This document shows positions 16,312 through 25,271 of a stretch of 64,000 bases of DNA, piece by piece. A model generated the notes under the pieces. The model was not told the DNA's origin and made no database searches. It worked only from the letters and a program-made list of their open reading frames with translations. The stretch is taken from assembly GCA_903845195.1 (NCBI GenBank), contig CAIMWO010000090.1:1-64000 (forward strand), given 5' to 3'. A program made the position numbers and the translations under genes. Positions within the stretch are counted from its first letter, which is position 1, and every line of letters begins with the position of its first letter. This DNA comes from an uncultured Phycisphaerales bacterium (GTDB taxonomy: Bacteria > Planctomycetota > Phycisphaerae > WQYP01).

Positions 16312-17412
16312 ATGACTTCCCGCGAACGCATGATGATCGCCTTGAACAATGGTCGTCCGGACCGCCTGCCGTGCCAGGTGCATGGATGGATGGATTACTA
16401 TCTCAAGACGTATCTTGGCGGCATGGACGAATGGGCCGCGTTCGAAAAATTCGGCCTCGACTACGCCATCTACCGTTCGCCCAATTACAAATACGATCCG
16501 CGCGATCTGGCGAACTGGCGTGTGGAGCATCGCGACTTGGGGCTGGATGCGGACAATAATCGCTGCTGGGACGAGACCATTCATACGCCCAAGGGTACGC
16601 TGCACCAGGCCGGCGCGTGGCACGAAATCACCGGGTGGCACACGGAAGTGATCGTGAAGAATGAGCGCGACTTTGCGTTGTGGGAGGAGTTTTATCCGGT
16701 GCCGGTGGGCGTCGACTTTACGCCGATCCGCGAGGCGAAAGAACGGCTGGGCGATCGGGGGATTATCCGGTCGCATCCGTTCAGCCCGGGGCAGGGAAGC
16801 CCGTGGCAGAGTTTCTGCATTCTGGCGGATACGGAAAAGGCGATCATGTGGGGAATGGATGATCCGGCGTTTCTGCATCATGCGATGGAGGCGATCGTCA
16901 GGAAGACGCTGCGCGTGACGGACATGTGGAAGGGGACGCCGGCGGATATGGTGGAGGTCGGCGGCGGCGCGGGGTCCAATACCGTCATCAGTCCGGATTT
17001 TTTCCGCGAGTTCTGCCTGCCGTACGACATTCGCCAGAACAAATTGTTTCACGAAGCCGGCGTCAAGGTCGTCTATCACCTCTGTGGCGGGCTGATGCAC
17101 CAGTTGGAGAATGCGGTGGCGACGGAATCGGATGGTTTGGAAACCATGACGCCGCCAAACATGGGCGGGGACTGCAATCTGCGCGAAGCCTCACGCAAGG
17201 TGGGCAACAAGCTTTTCTTCATCGGCGGATTCGATCAGAACGAGGGATTTGAACGCGGAACGCCGGAGAAGGCCCGCAAATTGGTCTTCGACTGCTTCGA
17301 AGCGACAAAGGATCACGCGGGGTATATCTGCTGCCCGTCGGATCATTTTTTCCATGGCGATCCGGCGAATATTCAGGCGTTTGCGGACGCGTGCAAGGAG
17401 TGTCGGTACTGA
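16312..17412 (+). CDS. Uroporphyrinogen decarboxylase-like (URO-D/MtaA superfamily) protein
   Basis: 366 residues with AGGAG upstream. The opening MTSRERMMIALNNGRPDRLP is the usual start of URO-D superfamily members, and the TIM-barrel features follow. The zinc-type motif HLCGG near residue 260 and a downstream Cys pair (YICCPSDHFF) recall corrinoid methyltransferase relatives (HxCG...C) rather than the haem enzyme, which lacks them. Its partner is the PhyH oxygenase, so a degradative or methyl-transfer role on a small organic substrate is plausible but unproven. It is not a haem-pathway gene by context. Confidence 0.82.
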   Translation: MTSRERMMIALNNGRPDRLPCQVHGWMDYYLKTYLGGMDEWAAFEKFGLDYAIYRSPNYKYDPRDLANWRVEHRDLGLDADNNRCWDETIHTPKGTLHQAGAWHEITGWHTEVIVKNERDFALWEEFYPVPVGVDFTPIREAKERLGDRGIIRSHPFSPGQGSPWQSFCILADTEKAIMWGMDDPAFLHHAMEAIVRKTLRVTDMWKGTPADMVEVGGGAGSNTVISPDFFREFCLPYDIRQNKLFHEAGVKVVYHLCGGLMHQLENAVATESDGLETMTPPNMGGDCNLREASRKVGNKLFFIGGFDQNEGFERGTPEKARKLVFDCFEATKDHAGYICCPSDHFFHGDPANIQAFADACKECRY

Positions 17413-17450
17413 ATGTTGTGTGGGGGTGCGGGGGTTTCGGGGTGTAGGGG

Positions 17451-19235
17451 TCAATGGATGGGGTTAGGAGTTTTGCGTTTGGATTTTCGGAGGAGGTCGT
17501 GGAGTTCGGGCATGTTTAGCGCCCAGGTGAGGAAGGCGTAGCTGCCGATGGCGATGACGAGGATGATGGGGAGGTCGATGAGGGCGCTGAGGAGTTTTTC
17601 GGCGTGCTGGTCGGCGGAGGGGCCGCGGAACTGGTGAAGGATGGCCATGGTTTCGAGGACTGCGATGGCCATGAGGGCGGAGGCGAAGAGTTCTTTGAGG
17701 AGAGAAACGCCCAGGGCCGAGAGACCGAGGCGGCCGAGGCGCTGGCGGAGGAGGCCCAGAAGAATGACGACCTGAAGAATGGCCGAGAGGGTGGTGCTCA
17801 GGGCGATGCCGCCTTCCTGGAGGAACCAGACGAGGGTGAGGTTGAGCGCGAAGTTGAGAGCCACCATGGAGGCCGCGACTTTCATGGGGGTGATGCGGTC
17901 GCTGAGGGCGTAATAGGCGCGGAGGATGACCATTTGGGCTTCGAAGGCCCAGATGCCGGCGCAGAACCAAATGGCGGCCCAGGTGGAACGGTCGATGCCG
18001 TCGGCGGTGTAGATGATGGTGATGAGGGGCCGGGCGATGAGGATCATACCGATGCTGGCGGGAATGCTGATGAAGAGCGTTTTTCGGAGACCGGCGATAA
18101 GGAGGCGTTTGACTTCGGTGAGGTCTTTGATGGCGGCGGCTTTGGCCATTTGGGGGAAGATGGCGGTGGCCATGGAGACGCCGAAGATGCCGACGGGGAG
18201 AAGGTAGAGTCGTTGTGCGACGGAGAGGATACCGACGGCGCCTTGTTCCATGGGGGTGTGGATCGTGAAGCCGAGGAGAGCGAACTGGTGGAGGTTTTTG
18301 TGGCCATCAGGGCTGAGCCACCAGGCGATCTGGGTATCCATGTAAGTGTTGAACTGGACTGCGGAGAGGCCGAGGATCATGGGTGTCATGCTGGTGACGA
18401 TTTCGCGCAGACCGGTGCTGCCGGAGTGGCGCCAGTCGAGGAGGGGGCGAAGGGAGATGCCGCTGCGCCAGAGGGTGGGAAGCATCTGGGCGATCTGAAT
18501 GATGCCGGCGATGACCACGGCCCAGGCTACCCAGAAGATGCGCTGCCGCAAGGTGTGGCCGGTGGTCAGAAACCAAACGGGGATGACGGCGGCGACGGTG
18601 ATGAACAGGTTGAGGATGATCGGAGAGATGGACTGGGCGGTGAATTTTTCGTGAACGGTGGCCATCGCGCCCATGAGCGCGACGAGGCAGACCATGACGC
18701 AGTAGGGAAGCATGATGGCTATCATGGCGGCGGCGAGGCGATTGTTTTCGGGGATCCCCGCCACCCCCCCACCCCCCCCACTGGCGGAGCCGGAGAAGAC
18801 GAACGGGAGGATGATGGCTTCACCGAGAATGGTGAGGCTGCCGAGGACGAGTACGAGCAACGTGGCGGTGGCGGAGGCGAGTTTGTTGGCTTCTTCTTTG
18901 CCGCGCTCGTGGAGGATTTTGGTGTAGACGGGGACGAAGACGGCAGTGAGGGCTCCTTCGCCGAAGATGCGTCGGAAGAGGTTTGGGAGTTGGAAGCCCA
19001 TCCAGAAGGCGGACCATTCGGTGGTTTTGTTGCCGAGGTACATGGCGCAGGCTTTGTCGCGGAGGAGACCGAAGACACGTGAGAGGAGGGTAAGGCCGGA
19101 CATGAGGTGGGCGTGTTTGACGAAGCGGTCCGCGGAGTGAGGGGTGGGCGAGGTGGTGGATTCGGCGCGCTGAATTTCGGCGGCGCCGGAAAGCGATGTG
19201 TCAGAGGCTTCGATTTGTTGTTCTTCCGCGTCCAT
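17451..19235 (-). CDS. murJ: Lipid II flippase MurJ (MviN)
   Basis: 594 residues with about 14 membrane helices, moving lipid II across the inner membrane during peptidoglycan synthesis. Family features include the N-terminal SGLTLLSRVFGLLRDKACA, an Arg-rich first loop, GEGALTAVFVPVYT and LPVGIFGVSMATAIFPQMAKAA (given in parts). The first 40 residues form a soluble Ser/Glu-rich extension. The first third contains a Gly-rich loop (SGSASGGGGG) encoded by two long C-tracts on the plus strand near 18763-18780, a mutable spot. The gene is 103 bp downstream of glpD on the same strand. Confidence 0.93.
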   Translation of the reverse strand: MDAEEQQIEASDTSLSGAAEIQRAESTTSPTPHSADRFVKHAHLMSGLTLLSRVFGLLRDKACAMYLGNKTTEWSAFWMGFQLPNLFRRIFGEGALTAVFVPVYTKILHERGKEEANKLASATATLLVLVLGSLTILGEAIILPFVFSGSASGGGGGVAGIPENNRLAAAMIAIMLPYCVMVCLVALMGAMATVHEKFTAQSISPIILNLFITVAAVIPVWFLTTGHTLRQRIFWVAWAVVIAGIIQIAQMLPTLWRSGISLRPLLDWRHSGSTGLREIVTSMTPMILGLSAVQFNTYMDTQIAWWLSPDGHKNLHQFALLGFTIHTPMEQGAVGILSVAQRLYLLPVGIFGVSMATAIFPQMAKAAAIKDLTEVKRLLIAGLRKTLFISIPASIGMILIARPLITIIYTADGIDRSTWAAIWFCAGIWAFEAQMVILRAYYALSDRITPMKVAASMVALNFALNLTLVWFLQEGGIALSTTLSAILQVVILLGLLRQRLGRLGLSALGVSLLKELFASALMAIAVLETMAILHQFRGPSADQHAEKLLSALIDLPIILVIAIGSYAFLTWALNMPELHDLLRKSKRKTPNPIH

Positions 19236-19338
19236 GCGCGGGCATTGTACAGGCGAATCGGAGGGCGGGCGAGATGGTGGGGCAGATGGATGCGGCCCAT
19301 CGACGGGCGGATTGCTTCACCACTGCTTCACCACATAG

Positions 19339-20925
19339 TCACAGAGGGATGGAGGGTGCACAGAGATGAACAAGATAGTGCTGGGCGAGCGTGGTGAAAT
19401 CGGCGATTTGTTTGGACTGCCAGGCATCATTCTGATGCAGTTCCGCGGCCATGATGCGAGCGACGGCGGGGGCCAGATCGATCGCGGCGCGGGCGTTGAG
19501 AAAGAGGATGCGCGTGCGGCGGGCGAGGACATCTTCGACGGTGCGGGCCATTTCTTCACGTGCGGCCCAGAGGACTTGGGCGGCGACGATTGGGAAGACC
19601 GGCGAGAGGGGCTGGGCAAGTTCGGCGCGGGACTGCATGAGTTGTTGGATGGAGGCGGCGACGGAGCCGTAGTCGCGAAGGGGATCGCGAGGGTCGGTGT
19701 CTGCGTTGTGGCCAAAGATGTGGAGCGATTTGGTGATGCAGGGGCGCTCGTCGAGTTTGGCGAGGGTGGCGGCGTGATCGACGCAGTCTTCAGCCATCTT
19801 GCGGTAGGTGGTCCACTTCCCACCAGCGATGGATAGGAGGCCGGACTTGGCAACGTGGAGGGTGAAGTCGCGGGAGAGGGCGGCGGTGCCGGTGGCGCTG
19901 GAAGAACGGACGAGCGGACGGATGCCGGCGAAGACGCTGAGGATATCCGCGCGAGTGGGGCGTTTGTGGAGGTAGTGCTGGGCGGTTTCGAGGATGAAAT
20001 CGATTTCCTGTTCCATGGGGATCGGGTCGAGGGGGGCGGCTTCGACGGGGATGTCGGTGGTGCCAAGGAGGGTGTGGTCGTGCCACGGAATGGCGAAGAG
20101 GACGCGGCCGTCGCTGGTGCGGGGGACCATGATGGCGGCGCTTCCGGGAAGGAAGGATTTGTCGAGGACAATGTGTGCGCCCTGGCTGGGGGCGATCATC
20201 GGCGCAGCGGCGGGGTCGTCGAGTTTGCGGAGGGCGTCGCTGAATGGGCCGGTGGCATTGATGACGCAACGGGCGCGGAGCGTGTGTTGCTGGTGGGATT
20301 CTAGGTCTTCGAACGTGAGGCCATCGACGTAGCCTTCGGCATCGTGGGTGAGGTTGAGGACGGGAGCGTAATTGAGGAGTGCAGCGCCGTGGGCATCGGC
20401 GGTTTGGGCGAGGTTGATGAGCAGGCGTGCGTCATCGAACTGGCCGTCGTAGTAGAGGACGCCGCCGCGGAGGCCGTCGGTTTCGAGGGTGGGGATATGT
20501 TGGAGGACTTCGCGTTTTGAGAGGATGCGGGATTGGCCGAAGCCGTAGCGCCCGGCGAGCATGTCATAGACGCGCATGCCGATGCCGTAGAAGGGCGTTT
20601 CCCACCAGATGTAATTGGGGACGATGAAGGCGAGATCGTGGACGAGGTGCGGGGCGTTCTGGCGGAGGATGCCGCGTTCTTTGAGGGCTTCCATGACGAG
20701 GGAGACGTTGCCTTGCTGGAGGTAGCGCACGCCGCCGTGGACGAGCTTGGTGGAGCGTGAGGAGGTGCCTTTGCCGAAATCGGATTGTTCGAAGAGGCAG
20801 ACGGAGTAGCCGCGGGAAGCGGCGTCGACGGCAATGCCGATACCGGTAGCCCCCCCACCGATGACGGCCATGTCCCAGGGATCGGGATGGTTGAGAAGGC
20901 GGGTGAGTGAGGCGAGGCGGTTCAT
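19339..20925 (-). CDS. glpD: Aerobic glycerol-3-phosphate dehydrogenase
   Basis: A 528-residue FAD enzyme of the inner-membrane surface that oxidises sn-glycerol-3-phosphate to dihydroxyacetone phosphate. The FAD dinucleotide fold is DMAVIGGGATGIGIAVDAASRG near residues 17-40. The family motif TSSRSTKLVHGGVRYL follows, with GGKWTTYRKMAEDCVD near residue 350 and a C-terminal helical domain. The ATG at 20925 is chosen over 20958 by family length. The end of the frame enters a cacagaga-type repeat sequence. A heptad array and its inverted partner lie just upstream. Confidence 0.93.
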   Translation of the reverse strand: MNRLASLTRLLNHPDPWDMAVIGGGATGIGIAVDAASRGYSVCLFEQSDFGKGTSSRSTKLVHGGVRYLQQGNVSLVMEALKERGILRQNAPHLVHDLAFIVPNYIWWETPFYGIGMRVYDMLAGRYGFGQSRILSKREVLQHIPTLETDGLRGGVLYYDGQFDDARLLINLAQTADAHGAALLNYAPVLNLTHDAEGYVDGLTFEDLESHQQHTLRARCVINATGPFSDALRKLDDPAAAPMIAPSQGAHIVLDKSFLPGSAAIMVPRTSDGRVLFAIPWHDHTLLGTTDIPVEAAPLDPIPMEQEIDFILETAQHYLHKRPTRADILSVFAGIRPLVRSSSATGTAALSRDFTLHVAKSGLLSIAGGKWTTYRKMAEDCVDHAATLAKLDERPCITKSLHIFGHNADTDPRDPLRDYGSVAASIQQLMQSRAELAQPLSPVFPIVAAQVLWAAREEMARTVEDVLARRTRILFLNARAAIDLAPAVARIMAAELHQNDAWQSKQIADFTTLAQHYLVHLCAPSIPL

Positions 20926-20950
20926 GACGGAAGGATACCACTGGGGAGGG

Positions 20951-20985
20951 AGAAGCAAGAAGTAAGAAGCAAGAATAAAGAAGAC
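20951..20985 (+). repeat. Heptad array AGAAGCA-type (left arm)
   Basis: AGAAGCA, AGAAGTA, AGAAGCA, AGAATAA, AGAAGAC: five 7-base units. An inverted partner lies at 21021-21048, so the pair can form a long hairpin between glpD and rsmH. Confidence 0.9.
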
Positions 20986-21020
20986 GGAAAGAGGAACTCA
21001 GGCGGTGCGGGCAAACTTTT

Positions 21021-21048
21021 GGCTTCTTGATTCTTGCTCCCTACTTCC
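21021..21048 (-). repeat. Heptad array AGAAGCA-type (inverted right arm)
   Basis: Read on the minus strand: GGAAGTA, GGGAGCA, AGAATCA, AGAAGCC. It faces 20951-20985 across about 35 bases. Confidence 0.85.
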
Positions 21049-21064
21049 GCGGTATGATGCCGGG

Positions 21065-21976
21065 ATGATGAAACGAGAAGTTCGACATATACCGGTGTTG
21101 ATGCGGGAAGTGATTGCGGCGCTAGAGCCGGAGCGGGGGAAGGTGATCGTTGATTGCACCGTGGGGCTGGGCGGACATTCGGCGGAGCTTTGGCGATTGA
21201 TCAAGCCGAAGGGAAGGTTGATCGGGATTGATTTTGATCCAGGGAATCTGGCGCTGGCGCGGGCGAAGCTGGAGAAGGTGGGGAAGGGATTTGAGCTGTA
21301 TCACAATAATTTTGCTGCGTTGCCTACGGTGTTGATGGAGGCGGGGGTGGAACGGGTGGATGGGGTGCTGGCGGATCTGGGGGTGGCCAGCCCGCAGATT
21401 GATGATCCTGCGCGGGGTTTTTCGTATCGGAGGCCGGGGCCACTGGACATGCGGATGGATCCGACGCGCGGGCAGCCGGCGTCGATACTGGTGAATCGGT
21501 TGAACGAAAAGGATCTGGCGGAAGCGATTTTGGAGTATGGAGATGAGACTGACGCGGCGAAGATCGCGCGGTTAATCGTGCGGCGGCGGGAAGAGCAGCC
21601 GATCGTGACGACGCAGGATCTGATGGCGATCGTCTGCCAGGCGCGGGACTTTACGATTGAACGGGCGGCGGGGGCGAAGTTGCATCCGGCGGCGCGAACG
21701 TTTCAGGCCCTTCGGATTCTGGTGAATCGGGAGATGGGGAACTTGGAGCATCTGCTGAAGGTGCTGCCGAGTTGCCTGAGGCCGGGCGGGCGGGCGGCGA
21801 TCATCAGCTTTCACAGCGGAGAGGATCGGCGGGTGAAAAAATCGTTTCAGACGGGCGAACGTAGCGGCGTATATGAGGAAGTCAGCGATAACGTGATCGT
21901 GGCGGAAGAAGAGGAGATCGAGAATAATCCGCGGTCGCGGTCAGCGAAGTTGCGGTGGGCGCGATTGAGCGCATGA
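21065..21976 (+). CDS. rsmH: 16S rRNA m4C1402 methyltransferase
   Basis: 303 residues. A SAM-dependent Rossmann methyltransferase that N4-methylates C1402 of 16S rRNA. Seen are HIPVLMREVIAALEP at the start, the SAM motif DCTVGLGGHSAELW, DGVLADLGVASPQID, DRGFSYR-like ARGFSYRRPGPLDMRMD, and ARTFQALRILVNRE near the end (family signatures). Two adjacent ATGs (21065, 21068) are possible starts. In many bacteria rsmH opens the dcw cell-division cluster; here it stands alone between glpD and an ABC-F gene. Confidence 0.95.
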   Translation: MMKREVRHIPVLMREVIAALEPERGKVIVDCTVGLGGHSAELWRLIKPKGRLIGIDFDPGNLALARAKLEKVGKGFELYHNNFAALPTVLMEAGVERVDGVLADLGVASPQIDDPARGFSYRRPGPLDMRMDPTRGQPASILVNRLNEKDLAEAILEYGDETDAAKIARLIVRRREEQPIVTTQDLMAIVCQARDFTIERAAGAKLHPAARTFQALRILVNREMGNLEHLLKVLPSCLRPGGRAAIISFHSGEDRRVKKSFQTGERSGVYEEVSDNVIVAEEEEIENNPRSRSAKLRWARLSA

Positions 21977-22083
21977 AGATGCTGCCAACCTTACTGGCCC
22001 ACAATTGAGCACCAAAGTATTGGGCGGGGTGCGATGGGTTCGGGTAGGATGGGGGGCTCGGATTTTTTCGGTAAGGGCATGGC

Positions 22084-23913
22084 ATGGCGTTGCTACTAAG
22101 TTGTCAGAATATTGCCAAGACGTACGGGACCCGGGAGTTGTTCCGGGGGATTACGCTGGGCTTGTATGATGGCGAGCGATGCGGGATGTTCGGGCCGAAT
22201 GGGGCCGGCAAGTCGACTTTTTTGAAAATTCTGGCGGGACGCGAACAGGCGGATGAGGGGGCGCTGGAATCGCGGCGAGGCGTACGCGTGGGGTATGTGG
22301 CACAGGAGGATCGATTCACGCAGGAGACCGCCGAGCAGGAATTGCTGGCGGCGCTGAAGGACGATCATGCTGAAGAGCATGACAAGCTGACGCGTGTGGC
22401 GATCATGCTGACGAAGATTGGGTTTGAAGACCATGGCGTGAAAGTGGCGACACTTTCGGGCGGGTGGCGGAAACGGTTGGCGCTGGCGCGGGAGATGTTG
22501 CTGGAGCCGGAACTGCTGCTGCTGGACGAGCCGACGAATCATCTGGATCTGGAGGGGATTCTGTGGTTGGAGGAATTGCTCAAGGGAGCGCGGTTTGCGT
22601 ACGTGGTCGTCACGCACGATCGGTATTTTCTGGAGAACGTGACGAACCGCGTGATCGAAATCAATCGCATGTATGCGGATGGATTCCTTTCGGTGCCGGG
22701 GACTTATTCGGATTTTCTCGCGCGACGTGAGACGGTGCTGGAGGCTCAGGCCAAGCAGCAACAGACGATGAAGATGCAGGTGAAGGAGGAGATCGCGTGG
22801 CTGAAGCGTGGGCCCAAGGCGCAACGGAACAAGAACAAGTCGCGTATCAAGGATGCCCACGATCTCATTGAGAATTATGCAGATGTGAGGTCGCGCAACG
22901 CCCAGGACGAGACGGTGGAACTGGAATTTTCCGCGACGGATCGAAAGACCAAGAAGCTGTTGGCCGCGCATAGCCTTGTGAAATCGATGGGCGACCGCCT
23001 GCTGATCAACAAACTGAACCTGGTGCTCACACCGGGGATGAAGCTGGGGGTGCTGGGTCCCAACGGCAGCGGGAAATCGACGTTCCTGAGACTATTGACG
23101 GGTGATCTGGAGCCGGACAGCGGCACGATCAAGCGCGCGGTAGCTTTGCGTACGGTGTTCTTCGATCAGCAGCGCAAGCAACTGGATAAGCGGGAATTGC
23201 TGCGGGATGCGCTTTCGCCCGGCGCGGATTCCGTGCTGTATCACGATCAACTGGTCCATGTCACGAGTTGGGCCAAACGGTTTCTGTTTCGCACGGAACA
23301 ACTGGATCGGCAGGTCGGCGAGCTTTCCGGAGGCGAGCAGGCGCGGATTCTCATAGCGCGCCTGATGCTGATACCGGCGGATGTGTTGATTCTCGATGAG
23401 CCGACGAACGACCTGGATATTCCCTCGCTGGAGGTATTGGAGGAGAGTCTGGAAGAATTTCCTGGAGCGCTGGTGCTGGTGACGCACGACCGGTTCATGC
23501 TGGACCGGTTGTCGAGCGAGATTCTGGGTTTGGATGGGGCGGGGAATCACGGGATGTTCACGGATTACGATCAGTATGAGAATTGGGTGGAAGCGCGGGA
23601 GAAGAAAGCGTCAACGAAGCGAAACGAAGGAACAGCGAACGATAGCAAGATTGCCCCCCCACCGTCCGAAACGAAAAAGCCGGCCGGCAAGCGTCTGAAT
23701 TACATGGAGCAGCGTGAGTGGGAGACGATCGAGGCGCGGATCATGGAAGCCGACGGGGAAGTGCAGAAGTGGCATAAGGCAATGGAAGAACCCGCAACGA
23801 TGGCGGATCACGTGAAGCTGGCGGAGGCCTGCGAGAAGCTGCATAAAGCGCAGGAGCGCGTGGCAGAGTTGTATGAACGCTGGGGGGAGTTGGAAGCCAA
23901 GGTTAACGGTTAG
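22084..23913 (+). CDS. ABC-F family ATPase (Uup-like)
   Basis: 609 residues with two ABC domains and no membrane segments. The first domain has FGPNGAGKSTFLKIL and signature LSGGWRKRLALAREML with LLLDEPTNHLD. The second has LGPNGSGKSTFLRLL, LSGGEQARILIARLML and LILDEPTNDLD. A charged linker between them (KRGPKAQRNKNKSR) is the ABC-F P-site tRNA-interaction region. A C-terminal coiled-coil domain of about 80 residues (NYMEQREWETIEARIMEADGE) resembles Uup/DUF4140-type tails. It likely acts on the ribosome or on DNA branch intermediates as Uup does; the exact subfamily is not settled. Confidence 0.92.
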   Translation: MALLLSCQNIAKTYGTRELFRGITLGLYDGERCGMFGPNGAGKSTFLKILAGREQADEGALESRRGVRVGYVAQEDRFTQETAEQELLAALKDDHAEEHDKLTRVAIMLTKIGFEDHGVKVATLSGGWRKRLALAREMLLEPELLLLDEPTNHLDLEGILWLEELLKGARFAYVVVTHDRYFLENVTNRVIEINRMYADGFLSVPGTYSDFLARRETVLEAQAKQQQTMKMQVKEEIAWLKRGPKAQRNKNKSRIKDAHDLIENYADVRSRNAQDETVELEFSATDRKTKKLLAAHSLVKSMGDRLLINKLNLVLTPGMKLGVLGPNGSGKSTFLRLLTGDLEPDSGTIKRAVALRTVFFDQQRKQLDKRELLRDALSPGADSVLYHDQLVHVTSWAKRFLFRTEQLDRQVGELSGGEQARILIARLMLIPADVLILDEPTNDLDIPSLEVLEESLEEFPGALVLVTHDRFMLDRLSSEILGLDGAGNHGMFTDYDQYENWVEAREKKASTKRNEGTANDSKIAPPPSETKKPAGKRLNYMEQREWETIEARIMEADGEVQKWHKAMEEPATMADHVKLAEACEKLHKAQERVAELYERWGELEAKVNG

Positions 23914-23932
23914 CGATGGGTAGGGGCGAGGC

Positions 23933-23966
23933 ATGCCTCACAAAGCCGTGCTTTGGAGGCATGTCA
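23933..23966. repeat. Extragenic hairpin between ABC-F and ferredoxin genes
   Basis: Stem GCATGCCTCaCAAAGC / GCTTTGgAGGCATG around cgt. There is no U-run, so it is either a repeat palindrome or a factor-dependent end for the two convergent genes. Confidence 0.5.
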
Positions 23967-23995
23967 CCTGATACATTTTGCGGTGGGCCGAAGCG

Positions 23996-24178
23996 TTACT
24001 GATTGAGGGCGCCTTGCTCGCATTCCGCGATGCAGACGTAGCAATCGATGCAGTTCTCTTCGATGATCTTGGCGTGATCCTTGGTGCCGTTGTTGGCCTT
24101 TTCAATGCTCTGGTTGGGGCACACGTCAGCGCATTTGAGGCAGGCGTTACATTTTTCCACATCAACGGACACGGGCAT
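23996..24178 (-). CDS. Small 2x[4Fe-4S] ferredoxin
   Basis: 60 residues from the ATG at 24178, with GGAG 8 bases upstream. Two cluster motifs are visible, CNACLKCADVCPN and CIDCYVCIAECEQ, each C-x2-C-x2-C-x3-C. This is a bacterial-type two-cluster ferredoxin, a soluble electron carrier. The second motif ends with Glu-Gln rather than the usual Pro. It stands alone, convergent with the ABC-F gene. Its redox partners cannot be told from context. Confidence 0.9.
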   Translation of the reverse strand: MPVSVDVEKCNACLKCADVCPNQSIEKANNGTKDHAKIIEENCIDCYVCIAECEQGALNQ

Positions 24179-24417
24179 GATAGTGACTCCAAAAAGAGGA
24201 CCTATGAATCCCACAATAAGGGAGTTCGCGTCAAACGGTCGCCACTTTATAATTTAAATCCATACATGTCAGATGGTTACATCCCATCTTGGGCATTACT
24301 TTACTGGGCATAATTATTAAATAATACCATTTGGTCTTTTATTATGCAAGAGAATCGGTACAATTACCGCGAAGCTTGATGTATAAGCTGAATTGAGTTG
24401 TATAGAGGTAAAAAATC

Positions 24418-25176
24418 ATGTCAGAAACCACGAATTTGCGCCCTGATCGGGCAGCATGGTTGAAGGGGCCCGCCGCCAGCTGTTCCATGAAGCCGGAGGT
24501 TCTGGCTCGCCCCTGGCGTCTGGTACTGCTTGGCGCGCCGGGTGTAGGCAAGGGAACCCAGGCGGAACTGCTCGGATCGAGGCTAAAGGCGTGCCAACTC
24601 TCGACGGGCGATGTTTTTCGCGCTGCGAAGGGGCTTAAGGAATGCGAACGAAGCCCGGCCATGACGGCAGCGCTGGGATACATGAGCCGGGGAGAACTGG
24701 TGCCCGACACAACGGTGCTGGCGATGATCCAGGAACGAACGAGCTGTCTGACCTGCGGCGGCGGATTCCTGCTGGACGGCTTTCCGCGGACGGTCACGCA
24801 AGCCGAGGCCCTGCAGGGAATCCTGAAAGAAAAGGGAATCAAACTGGATGGCGTGCTGGACTATCGGCTGCCGTTGGAAGAGATCGTGTCGCGTCTGAGC
24901 GGACGGCGGACCTGTGCAGGATGCAAAGCTGTGTATCATGTGACCGGTCGGCCGTCAAAAGTTGCAGGCGTCTGCGATCAGTGCGGCGGGAAGCTGGTGC
25001 AGCGCGAGGATGACCGGGCGGAAGCTGTGCGGGTCCGGATGGCGGCATACCAACAGAGTACGTCGCCACTGACGGCGTTCTATGAAAAACTGGGATTGCT
25101 GATCACGATCGAAGCTACTGGAACTCCGGAGGAAATTTTCCTGCGGACGGTCGATGTTCTGCAGGCCCGGATATAA
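24418..25176 (+). CDS. adk: Adenylate kinase with zinc-type LID
   Basis: A 252-residue kinase that interconverts ATP+AMP and 2 ADP. The P-loop GAPGVGKGTQ lies near residues 39-48, LSTGDVFRAA follows, then the AMP site LLDGFPRTVTQAEAL. The LID domain carries four Cys (CAGC ... CDQC), the zinc-binding form of Gram-positive and many other bacteria. An unusual N-terminal extension of about 32 residues precedes the domain; AGAGGT upstream supports the ATG at 24418, though Met24 is another candidate. The upstream 200 bp are AT-rich for this genome, as expected of a promoter region. Confidence 0.92.
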   Translation: MSETTNLRPDRAAWLKGPAASCSMKPEVLARPWRLVLLGAPGVGKGTQAELLGSRLKACQLSTGDVFRAAKGLKECERSPAMTAALGYMSRGELVPDTTVLAMIQERTSCLTCGGGFLLDGFPRTVTQAEALQGILKEKGIKLDGVLDYRLPLEEIVSRLSGRRTCAGCKAVYHVTGRPSKVAGVCDQCGGKLVQREDDRAEAVRVRMAAYQQSTSPLTAFYEKLGLLITIEATGTPEEIFLRTVDVLQARI

Positions 25177-25219
25177 CGCAGGCGGGTAGCGTCAAGTCAT
25201 CTCAAGTGTGCAAACAAAC

Positions 25220-25251
25220 ATGCTCAGTGGAGCGTCTGCCCCACTGAGCAT
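25220..25251. terminator. Hairpin terminator between convergent adk and SYLF gene
   Basis: Perfect 11-bp stem ATGCTCAGTGG / CCACTGAGCAT. T-rich tails follow on both strands, better on the minus strand (gtttgtttg). A related hairpin lies at 55849. Confidence 0.7.
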
Positions 25252-25271
25252 GCTGCTTTGTTTACGGCCTG

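Noticed and set aside
15088-17100. 670-residue minus-strand frame spanning the PhyH/URO-D genes
   Set aside because: Arg/His-rich shadow; both plus-strand genes have clear family motifs and RBS.
17604-19082. 492-residue open frame antisense to murJ
   Set aside because: Low-complexity Gly/Glu/Asp translation produced by the skewed composition opposite a clear MurJ; no motifs or RBS.
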